DNA from: an uncultured Dehalococcoidia bacterium
Lineage (GTDB): Bacteria; Chloroflexota; Dehalococcoidia; Lucifugimonadales; UBA3495
Assembly: GCA_958296385.1 (NCBI GenBank)
Contig: OY282494.1
Coordinates: 2,269,537-2,333,536 of the forward strand
Reading direction: 5' to 3'
Length of the DNA: 64,000 nucleotides
How positions within the stretch are numbered: position 1 is the first letter of the stretch; each line of letters starts with the position of its first letter. The notes beneath the pieces were generated by a model, which was not told where the DNA came from, did not search any database, and was given only the letters and a program-made list of their open reading frames with translations. Below, piece by piece: positions 54,063 through 63,212 of the stretch. Position numbers and translations under genes: made by a program.

Positions 54063-54839
54063 ATGGATTTGGCGCTGGATGGAAAGGTGGCGATGATTAC
54101 GGGGGGGAGCCGGGGGCTGGGGCGGCAGTGCGCGCTGGCGCTGGGGCGGGAGGGGTGCGCGGTGGCGATTTGCGGGCGCAGCGTTGACCAGGTGCGGACG
54201 ACTACCGCCGAACTGAACGGGCTGGGCATCCGGGCGCACGGCAGCCAGGCGGACGTTACTGATGCGGACGATGCGGCCCGGTTTTTGCGGGAGACTACCG
54301 ATGCGCTGGGTGCGCCGGATATTCTGGTGAACAACGTGGGCGGGCGGCGCGGCTCCGTGCTGTTTGACGAAACTACGATGGAGCAGTTCATCGAGGGGCT
54401 GGAGGTCAACCTGCTGTCGGCGGTGCGGCTGACCAAGCTGGCGCTGCCGCATATGCAGGCGCAGGGGTGGGGGCGGGTCATCAACATCGCGTCCATCTAC
54501 GGGCGGGAGCATGGCGGTTCGGTGGATTATATGACGGGCAAGGCGGGGATGATTGCGTTCTCCAAGCATCTGGCGCTGCAACTGGCGCAAAGCGGGGTGC
54601 TGGTGAACTGCGTGGCGCCGGGCAGCATTGACTTTCCCGGCAGCAGCTGGGACCGTTTCCAGCAGAACAACACGCCGGAGGTGGTGGACGAGTTCATCGA
54701 CCGCAACCTGCCCATGGGCAAGTTCGGCTGGCCGGAACCCATCGGCGAAACGGTGGCGTTTCTGGCCTCAGACCGGGCCAACCTGATTACCGGGGCCTGC
54801 ATCAACGTGGACGGCGGGCAATCCAAGTCGCTGTTCTAG
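54063..54839 (+). CDS. Short-chain dehydrogenase/reductase
   Basis: The 258-residue enzyme has GGSRGLG (about 13-19), DVTDADD, NNVGG in place of NNAG, a Ser in NIASIYG and YMTGKAGM with Tyr and Lys (about 158-162). The C-terminus ITGACINVDGGQSKSLF is typical of 3-oxoacyl reductase-like SDRs. GGAGG precedes ATG 54063. It runs towards rnpB (opposite strand). Confidence 0.9.
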   Translation: MDLALDGKVAMITGGSRGLGRQCALALGREGCAVAICGRSVDQVRTTTAELNGLGIRAHGSQADVTDADDAARFLRETTDALGAPDILVNNVGGRRGSVLFDETTMEQFIEGLEVNLLSAVRLTKLALPHMQAQGWGRVINIASIYGREHGGSVDYMTGKAGMIAFSKHLALQLAQSGVLVNCVAPGSIDFPGSSWDRFQQNNTPEVVDEFIDRNLPMGKFGWPEPIGETVAFLASDRANLITGACINVDGGQSKSLF

Positions 54840-54855
54840 CGGCGCCGTGCTAAAT

Positions 54856-55239
54856 GGGAGAATGTCGGACGGCCTGTAAGCCGGGTTCTGTATCCTGCCG
54901 TAGCGGGATGGCGGGCATCTATCTAGCCCCAGCGTCTCCGCTGGGGTCGAGCGGCCAACCCGGGGACGGGCCGGACACCCATAGTCCCCCTATTTGGCCT
55001 TGCTCCAGGTGGGGTTTGGCCGCCGGTGCGTTGCCGCACGCGGCCGGGCGCTCTTACCGCCCGATTGCACCCTTGCCGTCCGGATGGCCGGCCGGCGGTA
55101 TGTTTCTGTGCCACTTTCCGTCCCCGGCGCGGGGCCGGGGCCTGGGAGTTACCCAGCACCCTGTCCGGTGGAGCCCGGACTTTCCTCCCCGGGACGCAAA
55201 ACGCCCCGCAGCGACCGCCCAACCGTCCGGCATCCTCCC
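54856..55239 (-). ncRNA. rnpB: RNase P RNA, bacterial type A
   Basis: This is the catalytic RNA that trims tRNA 5' ends. On the minus strand all consensus blocks are present in order: GAGGAAAGTCCGGGCTC, ACAGGGTGCTGGGTAACTCC, ACAGAAACATACCGCC, GGTAAGAGCGC, AGATAGATGCC and ACAGAACCCGGCTTACAGGC. The ends pair (GGGAG...CTCCC) to form helix P1, giving the limits used (about 384 nucleotides). A weak TTGCCC/TAACCT pair just upstream on the minus strand could be its promoter. Confidence 0.97.
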
Positions 55240-55329
55240 GGTGCGAGGTTAGCACAGGCGGGGATACGGGGCAAGGCGGGCGGCCTTTGGCATTGGCGGT
55301 TTGGCTATCGCATAATCTGTCCTCCCGTT

Positions 55330-55763
55330 GGGGTTGGCTGGTATCGGGCTATCGGTATCGGGCGGTGGGTTCGGTTCGGTTGGTTTGATGTTGGTTGTCG
55401 GAGATTCAAGTCGTTGTCAGCCCTACGGCCGGAGGTGGTTACGCAACTATTTTGGACCTTCATTTTACGTGTCCTACCCTTTTTAGGGGGCTGCACGCGG
55501 GCTGAAGCTCGATACCCAGCGGAGGCAGCCCACGCCGTGTAAGCGGGGATGGGACTACCCTTGCCGATTGCGGTTTTGCTGACTGGCCGTTTTTGACTTG
55601 AATCTCCGGCGGTTGTGCTAGCGGTGTGATGGCTCCGGTTCCCCAGGGGACGTTCCTGGCCGGGAACGGCTGGGGGCCGGGGGTTGGTTGATTTGCCCGA
55701 TAGATGTAATCTTACACGAACGAATGTACGATGGCAAGTGATTGGTGTCGCTGATTTTTGGAT
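55330..55763 (-). repeat. Large (~440-480 bp) dispersed intergenic repeat, copy B
   Basis: This is the reverse complement of 2872-3355, similar along its full length with several small gaps. It fills most of the gene-free stretch 55241-55868. The remaining 55764-55868 holds a possible TATACT -10 box for the dehydrogenase gene at 55869. Confidence 0.85.
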
Positions 55764-55868
55764 TTGGCCGGGGATTTTGACGGGGCGGGCGGCGTTGCGG
55801 ATGGCGTTGCGTCGGGTGCTATACTGCGTAGCTGATATTGCCGTTGCCGATTGAGCCGGAGGTGTGCT

Positions 55869-56945
55869 GTGCTGCCCAAGTTTCGCGTTAGTCTGGACGA
55901 GGCTACTATGGTGCCGGGGGACGACTTGAAGTCGGTCGTTGCCGCCGTGTTTGAGAAGATGGGGGTGCCGCCGGAGGATGCGGAGCTGGGCGCCGACGTG
56001 CTGGTGCTGGCCGACTTGCGGGGCGTGGATTCGCACGGCGTTTCCAATATGCTGCGCAGCTACGTCAACGGCTACACCGGCGGGCAGATTAACCCCAATC
56101 CGCAACTGCGCATCGTGCGGGAAACGCCCGGCACCGCCAGCATCGACTCGGATCGAGGGCTGGGCATCATCACAACGCCCAAGGCGATGGAGCTGGCGAT
56201 TCGCAAGGCGGCCGACGTGGGCGTGGGAATGGTTACGCTGGGCAACGCCCGGCATCTGGGGATGGCGTCGTATCACGCGATGCTGGCGCTGGAACACGAC
56301 ATGATTGGCGTCTGCATGACCAGCTGCCCGCCGTCGGTGGTGCCGACGTTTGGCGCGGAACCGCGTCTGGGCACCAATCCCATCGCCATCGCCGTGCCGT
56401 CGCGCAACGAGGCGCCGTTCGTCTTTGACGCCGCGACCAGCACCGTTGCCGGCAACAAAGTGGGCATCGCGCGGCGGCTGGGCGTCAAGCTGGAACCGGG
56501 GTGGCTGGCGGACGCCGAGGGCACGCCGATTATGGAGGAGGCGGACGCGCCGGACAATTACACGCTGCTGACGCTGGGCAGCACCCGCGAGCTGGGTTCG
56601 CACAAGGGCTACGGGCTGTCGTGTATGGTGGACATACTGGCCGGCGTGCTAACCGGGTTCGGCTACGGCGCCGTCCCCGGCCGCCCGAACTTTGGGCATT
56701 ATGTAGCCGCCTACAACGTGGCCGGGTTTGACGACCCCGACCACTTTAAGGACGAGATGGACGAATGGCTGCGGATGATGAAGTCAACGCGGCCGGCGCC
56801 CGGCGAGGAGCGGGTGCTGGTGGCCGGGCAGCCGGAGGCGGAGATGGAGGTCATACGCCGGGAGGAGGGCATCCCGCTGCATCAGGAGGTGGTGGACTGG
56901 TTCCACGACACGTGCGGCGAACTGGGGATAGACTGCCCGTTTTAG
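55869..56945 (+). CDS. Malate/L-lactate/ureidoglycolate dehydrogenase family protein
   Basis: This 358-residue NAD(P)-dependent oxidoreductase is of the Ldh_2/YlbC family. It has RGVDSHGV (about 51-58), a segment with the catalytic His, NARHLGMASYH (about 124-134), and TNPIAIAVPS. The C-terminal SHKGYGLSCMVDILAGVLTG is characteristic. The reaction is probably oxidation of a 2-hydroxy acid such as malate or sulfolactate. The sulfolactate possibility would feed sulfopyruvate to the TPP enzymes at 29 kb, a speculative link. GTG 55869 with GGAGG is chosen. Confidence 0.88.
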   Translation: MLPKFRVSLDEATMVPGDDLKSVVAAVFEKMGVPPEDAELGADVLVLADLRGVDSHGVSNMLRSYVNGYTGGQINPNPQLRIVRETPGTASIDSDRGLGIITTPKAMELAIRKAADVGVGMVTLGNARHLGMASYHAMLALEHDMIGVCMTSCPPSVVPTFGAEPRLGTNPIAIAVPSRNEAPFVFDAATSTVAGNKVGIARRLGVKLEPGWLADAEGTPIMEEADAPDNYTLLTLGSTRELGSHKGYGLSCMVDILAGVLTGFGYGAVPGRPNFGHYVAAYNVAGFDDPDHFKDEMDEWLRMMKSTRPAPGEERVLVAGQPEAEMEVIRREEGIPLHQEVVDWFHDTCGELGIDCPF

Positions 56946-57181
56946 GCCAGGCTGGAGAACCAGAGGCAGGTGACGGTGTTGAGCACGCCGGATATGGGGC
57001 GCACCCGATGGCGCAGGATTTGGGTAATGTCCTCCGGCGTGTCGGCCTCCAGCTCAACGACGATGTCGTAGGGGCCGAGGACTTCCCGAACCTGGGTGCC
57101 GCCGATGGCGTTCAGGCGTTCCAGCACCCTCTCCGTATGAGCGGGTTCCGCAGTGATGAGGATGTACGCGTTTGCTGCCAT
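56942..57181 (-). CDS. Lrp/AsnC-type ligand-binding domain protein without DNA-binding domain
   Basis: This 79-residue protein has the alpha-beta sandwich of the Lrp/AsnC ligand-binding (RAM) domain: AYILITAEPAHTERVLERL, EVLGPYDIVVELEA and ILRHRVRPISGVLNTVTCL. The helix-turn-helix half is missing. Such single-domain proteins may sense amino acids or associate with full-length Lrp proteins. ATG 57181 has GGAGGT. Its end overlaps the dehydrogenase stop by 4 bases (convergent). Confidence 0.85.
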   Translation of the reverse strand: MAANAYILITAEPAHTERVLERLNAIGGTQVREVLGPYDIVVELEADTPEDITQILRHRVRPISGVLNTVTCLWFSSLA

Positions 57182-57212
57182 GATGTACCTCCGTTGCCGC
57201 ATTGCGGCCTAG

Positions 57213-57803
57213 TCAGTATGCGACCGGGTGTGCTGCGCCGTTGTTGACCGCCTCGAGAAAGCCGCCAAAACTGCGGCTGCGCTGGGATATAGTCCGAGCG
57301 TCCAGTGTCCTGGCGATGTTTTCGGATGTTCGCGCAGTATAAACCCCGTCGAGCAGGTTTTTGAGATGCTGTTTCGGATTCTCGATGGCGTCGGGTTGCG
57401 ACGGGTCAACACTCCCCAAATCGCGCTGGCCCAAGTATGTTCTCAAGTTGTTGGCGTCCGCAAAGAACCACGCTTCAAGATGCCACTGTGAATAGGCGTA
57501 TTGTACACTGGCCGGGAACTGCGCGCCAAGTCGCAACGGCAACCCCGCTTGTATGGAGGCTAATACAGCAGCGGGGTCTTTTCCATCAACATCTACCAAG
57601 ACGACGTACTTATCCGGCGGGCTTGGAAAATCGTACCGGGTGGACTGGATGATTTTGTAGGCTTCGTCAACGGTTATCGCCCGGTGCCTCGGCGGAATCC
57701 GGATGCTCACCGCAATGCCGTCATCTTGCAGATGCGCCAGTAAATAGGGGAGGGCGCGCCGCTCGGTCTCCCCGGATGCGATGACGACTACGCGTTTTGG
57801 CAT
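57213..57803 (-). CDS. TOPRIM-like (DUF4276-type) protein paired with ATPase
   Basis: The 196-residue protein has a TOPRIM-like pattern: Glu residues in SGETERRALPYLL (E12/E14) and the DxD pair D71/D73 in VVLVDVDGKDP. That fits metal-dependent nucleases of the DUF4276/OLD-type group. It follows the ATPase gene by 5 bases. ATPase-TOPRIM pairs of this sort (OLD, PARIS-like) act in anti-phage defence, so a defence role is plausible. No direct evidence is given by the sequence. Confidence 0.7.
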   Translation of the reverse strand: MPKRVVVIASGETERRALPYLLAHLQDDGIAVSIRIPPRHRAITVDEAYKIIQSTRYDFPSPPDKYVVLVDVDGKDPAAVLASIQAGLPLRLGAQFPASVQYAYSQWHLEAWFFADANNLRTYLGQRDLGSVDPSQPDAIENPKQHLKNLLDGVYTARTSENIARTLDARTISQRSRSFGGFLEAVNNGAAHPVAY

Positions 57804-57808
57804 CGGGA

Positions 57809-58939
57809 TTATGCTCCAAAGCCGCTGGTTTCGTAGTATTCGCCCAGGCCGAATCCCGAGACTTCCAAAGCCTGGCGCACCTTATCGGGATGCAGCTCAG
57901 GCCGGACAACCGTGCCGTCGGCCTCATCACGCTTGACGATGTTCAGCGCTGCGGGGTCATTCAGATAATCGAGCATGAGGGGCGAGTGGGTGGTGATGAG
58001 CAGCTGAACGCGGCGCCGTGCGCTGATGACGTGCTCTACGAAAGCGGACAGAGCGGAGGGGTGGATGTAATTCTCCGGTTCCTCTATGCCAATCAGGGCG
58101 GTTCCCGGCTGGCCGTAAAGCGCCGTCATCAGCGCCAGCATACGCAGCGTTCCGCTGGAAACGCCCAGCTGGTTCACGGGGGACTGCAAGCCGGGTTCGT
58201 GCTGCACAAAGTAAAATCTGTCCTCCGACATACGGGGTTCGATTGACGTCGGCAATCCTATGATTGACTGCGTGGCGGCGACGACTTTGTTCAGGGTGGC
58301 GGGGGATTTTTCCCGCATGGCGTACAGCGTTGCGCCCAAGTTGCGCCCGTGGTCGTCAAAGCCGGCGGCATCCGCAAGGTTCCAATCCCGCCGGAGCAGG
58401 AAAGGGCTGGGGTCAAAGAAACCCCATTGCCCGACAAACTCGGCGACGGCGCGGGCCGGGAACGAGGCATCGGCGGCGGCCGCCGCCAGCGCGCAGGCCG
58501 TAGGCGCCTGCAACAGGCTAACCCCTTCCGCTTTCTCACCGGAACACCATGAACCCCGACCGTTATTCGCGTTGAGCAGTTCCGACGGGGGATGTCCGTT
58601 AGTAATCTCTCGTACTTGCTCCGCCACGTAAAAATCATGGCCTTGCCTGACCAGTTGCGTCAGCCATTCGAAACGCCGGCCGGCGTCTGACAAGGTTACG
58701 GCCAACTCGATCCGGTCAGCATCCTGACCTTTCCAGACCAGATTCAGTATGCCGCCGCGCACATGGACGGGAGCGCGAAAGTCGCGCGCCTGGACGGCTT
58801 CGCTCAGAAACCGCATGGCATCCAGTATTGCGCTTTTCCCCGAGGCGTTGGCGCCGATGAACAAATTGAGGTCGTCCAACTTGACGCTGGCGTTGCGGAG
58901 GCTGCGGTAGTTCTTTGCGGTGAGCCGCAGGACTTTCAT
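57809..58939 (-). CDS. AAA/ABC-type ATPase, OLD/RecF-like (defence-associated candidate)
   Basis: The 376-residue ATPase has Walker A GANASGKS (29-36) after the SMC-like opening YRSLRNASVKLDDLNLFIG. The C-terminal half has the signature VSSGTLRMLALMTALYG, Walker B LIGIEEPENYIHP and the LLITTHSPLMLDYL H-loop. The start is ATG 58939, only 5 bases after the monooxygenase stop, so it may share that transcript. Its downstream TOPRIM partner suggests a two-gene toxin/defence unit. Confidence 0.8.
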   Translation of the reverse strand: MKVLRLTAKNYRSLRNASVKLDDLNLFIGANASGKSAILDAMRFLSEAVQARDFRAPVHVRGGILNLVWKGQDADRIELAVTLSDAGRRFEWLTQLVRQGHDFYVAEQVREITNGHPPSELLNANNGRGSWCSGEKAEGVSLLQAPTACALAAAAADASFPARAVAEFVGQWGFFDPSPFLLRRDWNLADAAGFDDHGRNLGATLYAMREKSPATLNKVVAATQSIIGLPTSIEPRMSEDRFYFVQHEPGLQSPVNQLGVSSGTLRMLALMTALYGQPGTALIGIEEPENYIHPSALSAFVEHVISARRRVQLLITTHSPLMLDYLNDPAALNIVKRDEADGTVVRPELHPDKVRQALEVSGFGLGEYYETSGFGA

Positions 58940-58944
58940 TGTCG

Positions 58945-60072
58945 TTACTCTTGCAGCGCGGGTATTACTTCTTTGCCGAATAGTTCTATGGAGCGCATGG
59001 TGTCCTGGTGGGATAGTTGGCCGCCCTGGGCTTCTAGCAGGAGGGTGCCTACGCCTAGTTCGTCGCGGATGTGGCGCAGTTTTTGGATTACGGTTTCGGG
59101 GCTGCCTACTACCAGGTGGTAGCGCTGTTGCAGTTCCTCGTAGGACAGTTCGTGCAGGGGCGTGGGGCGGCGGGCGGCTACTGCGGCGGCGCCGGCGCGG
59201 GAGGCGTACCCCGGCGGCGACCAGTATTCGCGGGGGCCGCGCAGGGGGTAGTTCATCCGCCAGAGGAACGCCTTGCCGGATTCCTGCGCTTTGGCGTCGG
59301 TGTCGTTGACGTGGGCGCAAATCATAAAGGCGAACTTGTCGGGGCCGGGCTGCCAGCCGTCGGCGGCGGCGTATTCCCGGTAGCGGGCGAACAGGTTTTT
59401 GGCGACGTCCAGGGGCGTCAGAAAGGCGGCGTAGGTGTAGCGATGGCGGGCCGTCCACTCCACCGTTTCGGGGCTGCCGGTGCCGGGCACCCACACCGGC
59501 GGATGGGGCTTTTGGATGGGCAGCATCCACGGATTGACCGCCCGATAGTGGTAGTGATTGCCCTCCCAGCGGAACGGGCCGGGCGTGGTCCAGGTCTTGA
59601 CCACCAGGTCGTGGCACTCCTCAAACCGCTCGCGGTTGTGGATGGGGTTGGTGTTGTTGGCCCAGGATTCGATGCCGATGCCGCGCACGAAACCGGAGAT
59701 GATGCGGCCGCCGGAGATGACGTCGAGCAGGGCGATTTCCTCGGCGAGGCGCACCGGGTTATCGGACGTGGGCAGCATATTGCCGAGCATCAGGATTTTG
59801 GCCCGGCTGGTGATGCGGGCCAGGATGCCGCCGGTGATGTTCACCTCAACGTCCATACACGACGGCGTGTTGTGATGCTCGTTAATCATCAGGCCGTCAA
59901 AACCCGCTTCCTCGGCGTACTGGTACTCGTCCAGGTATCGGTTCAGCAGGCCGCTGGCCGTGTTGGGGTCAAAGTAGGTGTTGGGAAAAGTGAGGCGCAT
60001 GGAGGGGTATTTCTCCGCCTCCGACTCCGGGAACTCGGCGTAGGGCATCTCGGTGAAGTAGAAAACGTCCAT
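58945..60072 (-). CDS. Luciferase-like flavin/F420-dependent monooxygenase
   Basis: This 375-residue TIM-barrel enzyme has EHHNTPSCMD (about 66-75), GGRIISGFVRGIGIES and the PGTGSPETVEW loop. It is closely similar in layout to the protein at 60963-62192; the shared FVRG(I/T)G(I/V)ES and KTWTTPGPFRWEG indicate paralogy. The oxidised substrate is unknown; the alpha/beta hydrolase between them may act on the product. Start ATG 60072. Confidence 0.88.
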   Translation of the reverse strand: MDVFYFTEMPYAEFPESEAEKYPSMRLTFPNTYFDPNTASGLLNRYLDEYQYAEEAGFDGLMINEHHNTPSCMDVEVNITGGILARITSRAKILMLGNMLPTSDNPVRLAEEIALLDVISGGRIISGFVRGIGIESWANNTNPIHNRERFEECHDLVVKTWTTPGPFRWEGNHYHYRAVNPWMLPIQKPHPPVWVPGTGSPETVEWTARHRYTYAAFLTPLDVAKNLFARYREYAAADGWQPGPDKFAFMICAHVNDTDAKAQESGKAFLWRMNYPLRGPREYWSPPGYASRAGAAAVAARRPTPLHELSYEELQQRYHLVVGSPETVIQKLRHIRDELGVGTLLLEAQGGQLSHQDTMRSIELFGKEVIPALQE

Positions 60073-60126
60073 AATCGGCGCCTCCGTTATTTGGCCACTC
60101 CGGTCGTCATTCCGGCTTGCGCCGGC

Positions 60127-60906
60127 CTAGAGAAAGGCCAGCGCGGTTTGCACGAAATCGTCGGGTTTCTCAATCTGCGGGGAGTGGCCGCAGTTGGGGA
60201 GGACGGTTACCTGCGCGCCGGCGATGGCCTGCCGGTAGAGGTCGGCGCACTCCACCGGCACCAGGCCGTCCTGCTCGCCCCAGACGATGTGGGTTGGGAT
60301 GCTGACGCGGGCGAGCTTGGCGGGCAGGCGGGGGTTGTGCATATAGGGGCGCCAAGTGAGGCGAATGGCCATCTCGCGGTCGCCCTCGGCCTGCTGCGCC
60401 TGCTCCGGCGTGGGCGGCGCGCCGAACAGCTCATCCCACTCGGGAACCTGCGCCGGGTCGTGGTAGGCCAAATCGCGCACCTGCTGGGGGCTGATGATGA
60501 ATATGTCGGTAATCTCGCCCTGCTGGGGCTTGATGCCGGCGGCGCCCACCAGCATGACCTTGCTGAACGCGTGGCCGGTCATGGACAGCAGCTCGGCGGC
60601 CAGCCAGCCGCCCATGGAGAACCCGATGGCCCTGATGTTCTCCAGTCCTTCCTGCTCCTGATACCAGGTGTAAAAGCAGGCCAAATCCTGCATCGACTCC
60701 AGCCAGTTGGGGCGGTCGCTTTTGCCGTAGCCGGGGTGAGAGGGGAGATACACGGTGAACTTCTCGGCCAGGGCCTGGGCGTAGCGGCGGGGGCCGGCGT
60801 TGCCGCCGGCGCCGTGCAAAACCAGCAGGGGGTCGCCGCTGCCGCCCTTGAACACCTGGAAGTTGCCGCCGGCTACCGAGACCGTTTCCTCAGTGAAAGT
60901 TGCCAT
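60127..60906 (-). CDS. Alpha/beta hydrolase
   Basis: This 259-residue hydrolase has the oxyanion HGAGGN (about 31-36), the nucleophile elbow GFSMGG (Ser about 96), an Asp in WGEQDGLVPVE and the His in NCGHSPQIEKP. These form a standard Ser-Asp-His triad. The start is ATG 60906 with AAGGAG; longer upstream frames lie in another gene. It lies between two monooxygenase genes on the same strand and may hydrolyse ester or lactone products of a Baeyer-Villiger-type oxidation (inferred). Confidence 0.9.
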   Translation of the reverse strand: MATFTEETVSVAGGNFQVFKGGSGDPLLVLHGAGGNAGPRRYAQALAEKFTVYLPSHPGYGKSDRPNWLESMQDLACFYTWYQEQEGLENIRAIGFSMGGWLAAELLSMTGHAFSKVMLVGAAGIKPQQGEITDIFIISPQQVRDLAYHDPAQVPEWDELFGAPPTPEQAQQAEGDREMAIRLTWRPYMHNPRLPAKLARVSIPTHIVWGEQDGLVPVECADLYRQAIAGAQVTVLPNCGHSPQIEKPDDFVQTALAFL

Positions 60907-60962
60907 TCTAGTATTGCTCCTTGATTGTAAAAAATCCGATGGGTAAGCCCGGTGCGTGCGGG

Positions 60963-62192
60963 TTAGCGGGCCGATTCCGGCTGCGCCATCTTTTGGAACG
61001 GGTCGGTGAGTTCCAGCTCCTCGCCGATTTCGCGCAGGGCGGGGAGGACTTCCTGTCCCATCAACTCGAGGCAGCGCATGGTGTCCTGATGGCTGATGGA
61101 GCCGTCGTTGGTCCAGACGGCGAGGATGCCGGGGCGCATAAAGCTCAGCACTTCGCGCAGCTGGGAGATGACGGTGTCCGGGCTGCCGATAATCCAGCGC
61201 TTGGAGTTGAGGATTTCGTCGTATTGAGCGCCGTCGAGGCCGCCCACGCGGAACGGGTCGCTGCGGATTTGCTCGCGCAGGCGGAGGAACCGGGGGTCGT
61301 CGCTGCGGCTGCCGTAGCCGACGGGGGAGGCGTAATCGCGGGGCAGGGGGATGCGGCCCACGCCGATGTTGCCCACCATGTAGCCCTTGCCCACGTCGTA
61401 GGCTTTCTCGTCGGTGTCCTGCACGTGGATACGCACCAGGTAGCCAAAGTTCTCCGGCCCCGGCTCGTAGCCGTGGGCGCGGGCGGTTTCGGCGTAGATG
61501 GCCTTCATATCCTGCGTGCCCTGCGGGTCGGTTTCCAGAAAGATGTAGGGGTAATTGCGCTCGGCGCACCACACCAGCGTTTCGGGGCTGCCGGTGCCGG
61601 GTATCCAGATGGGCGGGTGCGGCTTTTGCAGCGGCACCTGAAAGGGATTGACGACGCGGAAATGATAATGCTCGCCCTCCCAGCGGAACGGGCCGGGCGT
61701 GGTCCAGGTTTTGAGCACGAGGTCGTGGGCTTCCTCGAACCGGGCGCGATTGTGCAGCGGATTGGTGTTGGTGGCGAGGCTTTCCACGCCGGTGCCGCGC
61801 ACAAAGCCGGACACCAGCCGGCCGCCGGAAATCATGTCAATCTCGGCCAGTTCCTCGGCCAGACGGATGGGGTTGTCAAAGATGGGCAGAGGGTTGCCCA
61901 GCAGCACGATTTTGGGCTTTTTGGTAGTGCGGGCCAGAATGGCCGCCTCCAGGTTCATCGTCGCGCCCAGACAGGTGGGGGTGTTGTGATGCTCGTTAAG
62001 CATCAACCCGTCAAAGCCCACTTCCTCGGAGTACTGGTACTCGTCCAGGTACATATTGTAGAGGAAATGGCCCTCCTGAGGGTCAAAGTTGGAGTTGGAG
62101 AAAGTGAGCCGCACCGCCTCGTTAGGCGAATTGCGGACGTCCTCCTCGGTATAATTGACGTAAGCCCGTTCGGTAAAACGCATCAAAAACAT
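60963..62192 (-). CDS. Luciferase-like flavin/F420-dependent monooxygenase
   Basis: The 409-residue TIM-barrel oxidoreductase is a paralogue of 58945-60072: EHHNTPTCLG, GGRLVSGFVRGTGVES, KTWTTPGPFRWEGEHYHF and PGTGSPETLVW match. It is first in the minus-strand run of monooxygenase, hydrolase, monooxygenase, ATPase and TOPRIM genes. AAGGAGG precedes ATG 62192. A G-rich tract (62303-62324) lies about 110 bases upstream. Confidence 0.88.
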   Translation of the reverse strand: MFLMRFTERAYVNYTEEDVRNSPNEAVRLTFSNSNFDPQEGHFLYNMYLDEYQYSEEVGFDGLMLNEHHNTPTCLGATMNLEAAILARTTKKPKIVLLGNPLPIFDNPIRLAEELAEIDMISGGRLVSGFVRGTGVESLATNTNPLHNRARFEEAHDLVLKTWTTPGPFRWEGEHYHFRVVNPFQVPLQKPHPPIWIPGTGSPETLVWCAERNYPYIFLETDPQGTQDMKAIYAETARAHGYEPGPENFGYLVRIHVQDTDEKAYDVGKGYMVGNIGVGRIPLPRDYASPVGYGSRSDDPRFLRLREQIRSDPFRVGGLDGAQYDEILNSKRWIIGSPDTVISQLREVLSFMRPGILAVWTNDGSISHQDTMRCLELMGQEVLPALREIGEELELTDPFQKMAQPESAR

Positions 62193-62526
62193 AAACCGGC
62201 CTCCTTAAGGCGCAGGCTGGATAGCACCGGCAGCAGCGGCGGAGCGGGAAAAGGCCACGATGCCGCGCCGCGCACGCGCGCCCCATAATACACCGAAACG
62301 GTGGGGGTGGGGGGCTTGGAGGGGAAGGTGTTCTTAGCTTGCGCTGAAATTGAATTTGGCCCATCGGTTCCAGCAGACAACGCCAGCGAATACACCGGCT
62401 CCGCCTCCGGCATCCGCTCGTACAGCCGCAGGAATGGCCAGCCCCGCGCGCAATCACCCGGGCGGATGAGGGTTTCCCACTCCGCACGCACGCCAGCCCC
62501 GCGCGCCCCCGCAATCACCGGGCAAC

Positions 62527-63190
62527 GTTCCGTTTTAGGTGGTTTGGTTGTAGGATGCCGGCAAATGTTTGGCCGGCAGTTGGCGGGAGGGGCGTTGCTA
62601 TGGGATTGCTTTATGATTTGGAAACCCGGTTGGATCGGCAACTGCCCGTCCGGTTGCAGCCGTCGTTGCGGCAGGCTTTGGATGATTACCAGCCCCTCTG
62701 CCCGGACTGCGGCCTGGCGATGCACCGGCATCATCACTACGCCCATACCATCACCACCCATTACGGCACAATTCCGCGTGAGCGACGGGGATGCGGCCAT
62801 CGCATCGGCCATCCTGATGGCTATGGCCGGCCTGCGCCGCATCAGCTCTGCCATTTTCACGTGCTGCGGGAGTACCGGCGGAACATTGGGGAGACTGGCC
62901 GGCGGCGCAGCGATTGCTGGCGTCATCCGGCCTGATGGAGGCCCGGGGTTACGCGGCGCGGGTGCAGTGTTGACCGGAGGCCAGTGGATGTACTGGTGTC
63001 GGAAAGCCCTGCCGGAGGGACTGCGCCATCTGGCCACTGGGCAAGCGCGCTTCAAGGCAACCTCTCGTTTGGAACGGCACAACCGGGAACTGCGGCGTAG
63101 GGAAAGAATGGGCACGGTCTGGATACCCCACAACCTTATGGCACTGCTCCAAAACCGGGGCCTCATAAACCAAACCGCCTAAAACGCAAC
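62527..63190 (+). mobile_element. Decayed insertion sequence bounded by inverted repeats
   Basis: Inverted ends 62527-62549 and 63168-63190 match at 21 of 23 positions and bracket a broken transposase. At about 664 bases it is short for an IS, pointing to an internal deletion. A third, solo end lies at 3393-3415. The gap 62193-62526 upstream has a G-rich run and a duplicated CCAGCCCCGCGCG segment but no gene. Confidence 0.65.
62600..63182 (+). pseudogene. Transposase pseudogene, frameshifted and internally deleted
   Basis: An opening frame from ATG 62600 has a zinc-finger-like CPDCGLAMHRH and a HYGTI segment, then HQLCHFHVLREYRRNI, a hallmark of transposase cores. The C-terminal part (TSRLERHNRELRRRERMGT...NLMALLQNRGLI) is in another frame and ends in the right inverted repeat. 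Length is about half of what a whole protein would need. The IS family is unresolved. No functional protein is expected. Confidence 0.7.
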
Positions 63191-63212
63191 GCTACCAAGT
63201 GACAAAACGGTG

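Noticed and set aside
62301-63182. One long plus-strand frame as an intact gene
   Set aside because: Only its last third resembles a transposase; the N-terminal part of that transposase is in another frame, so it is a broken gene.
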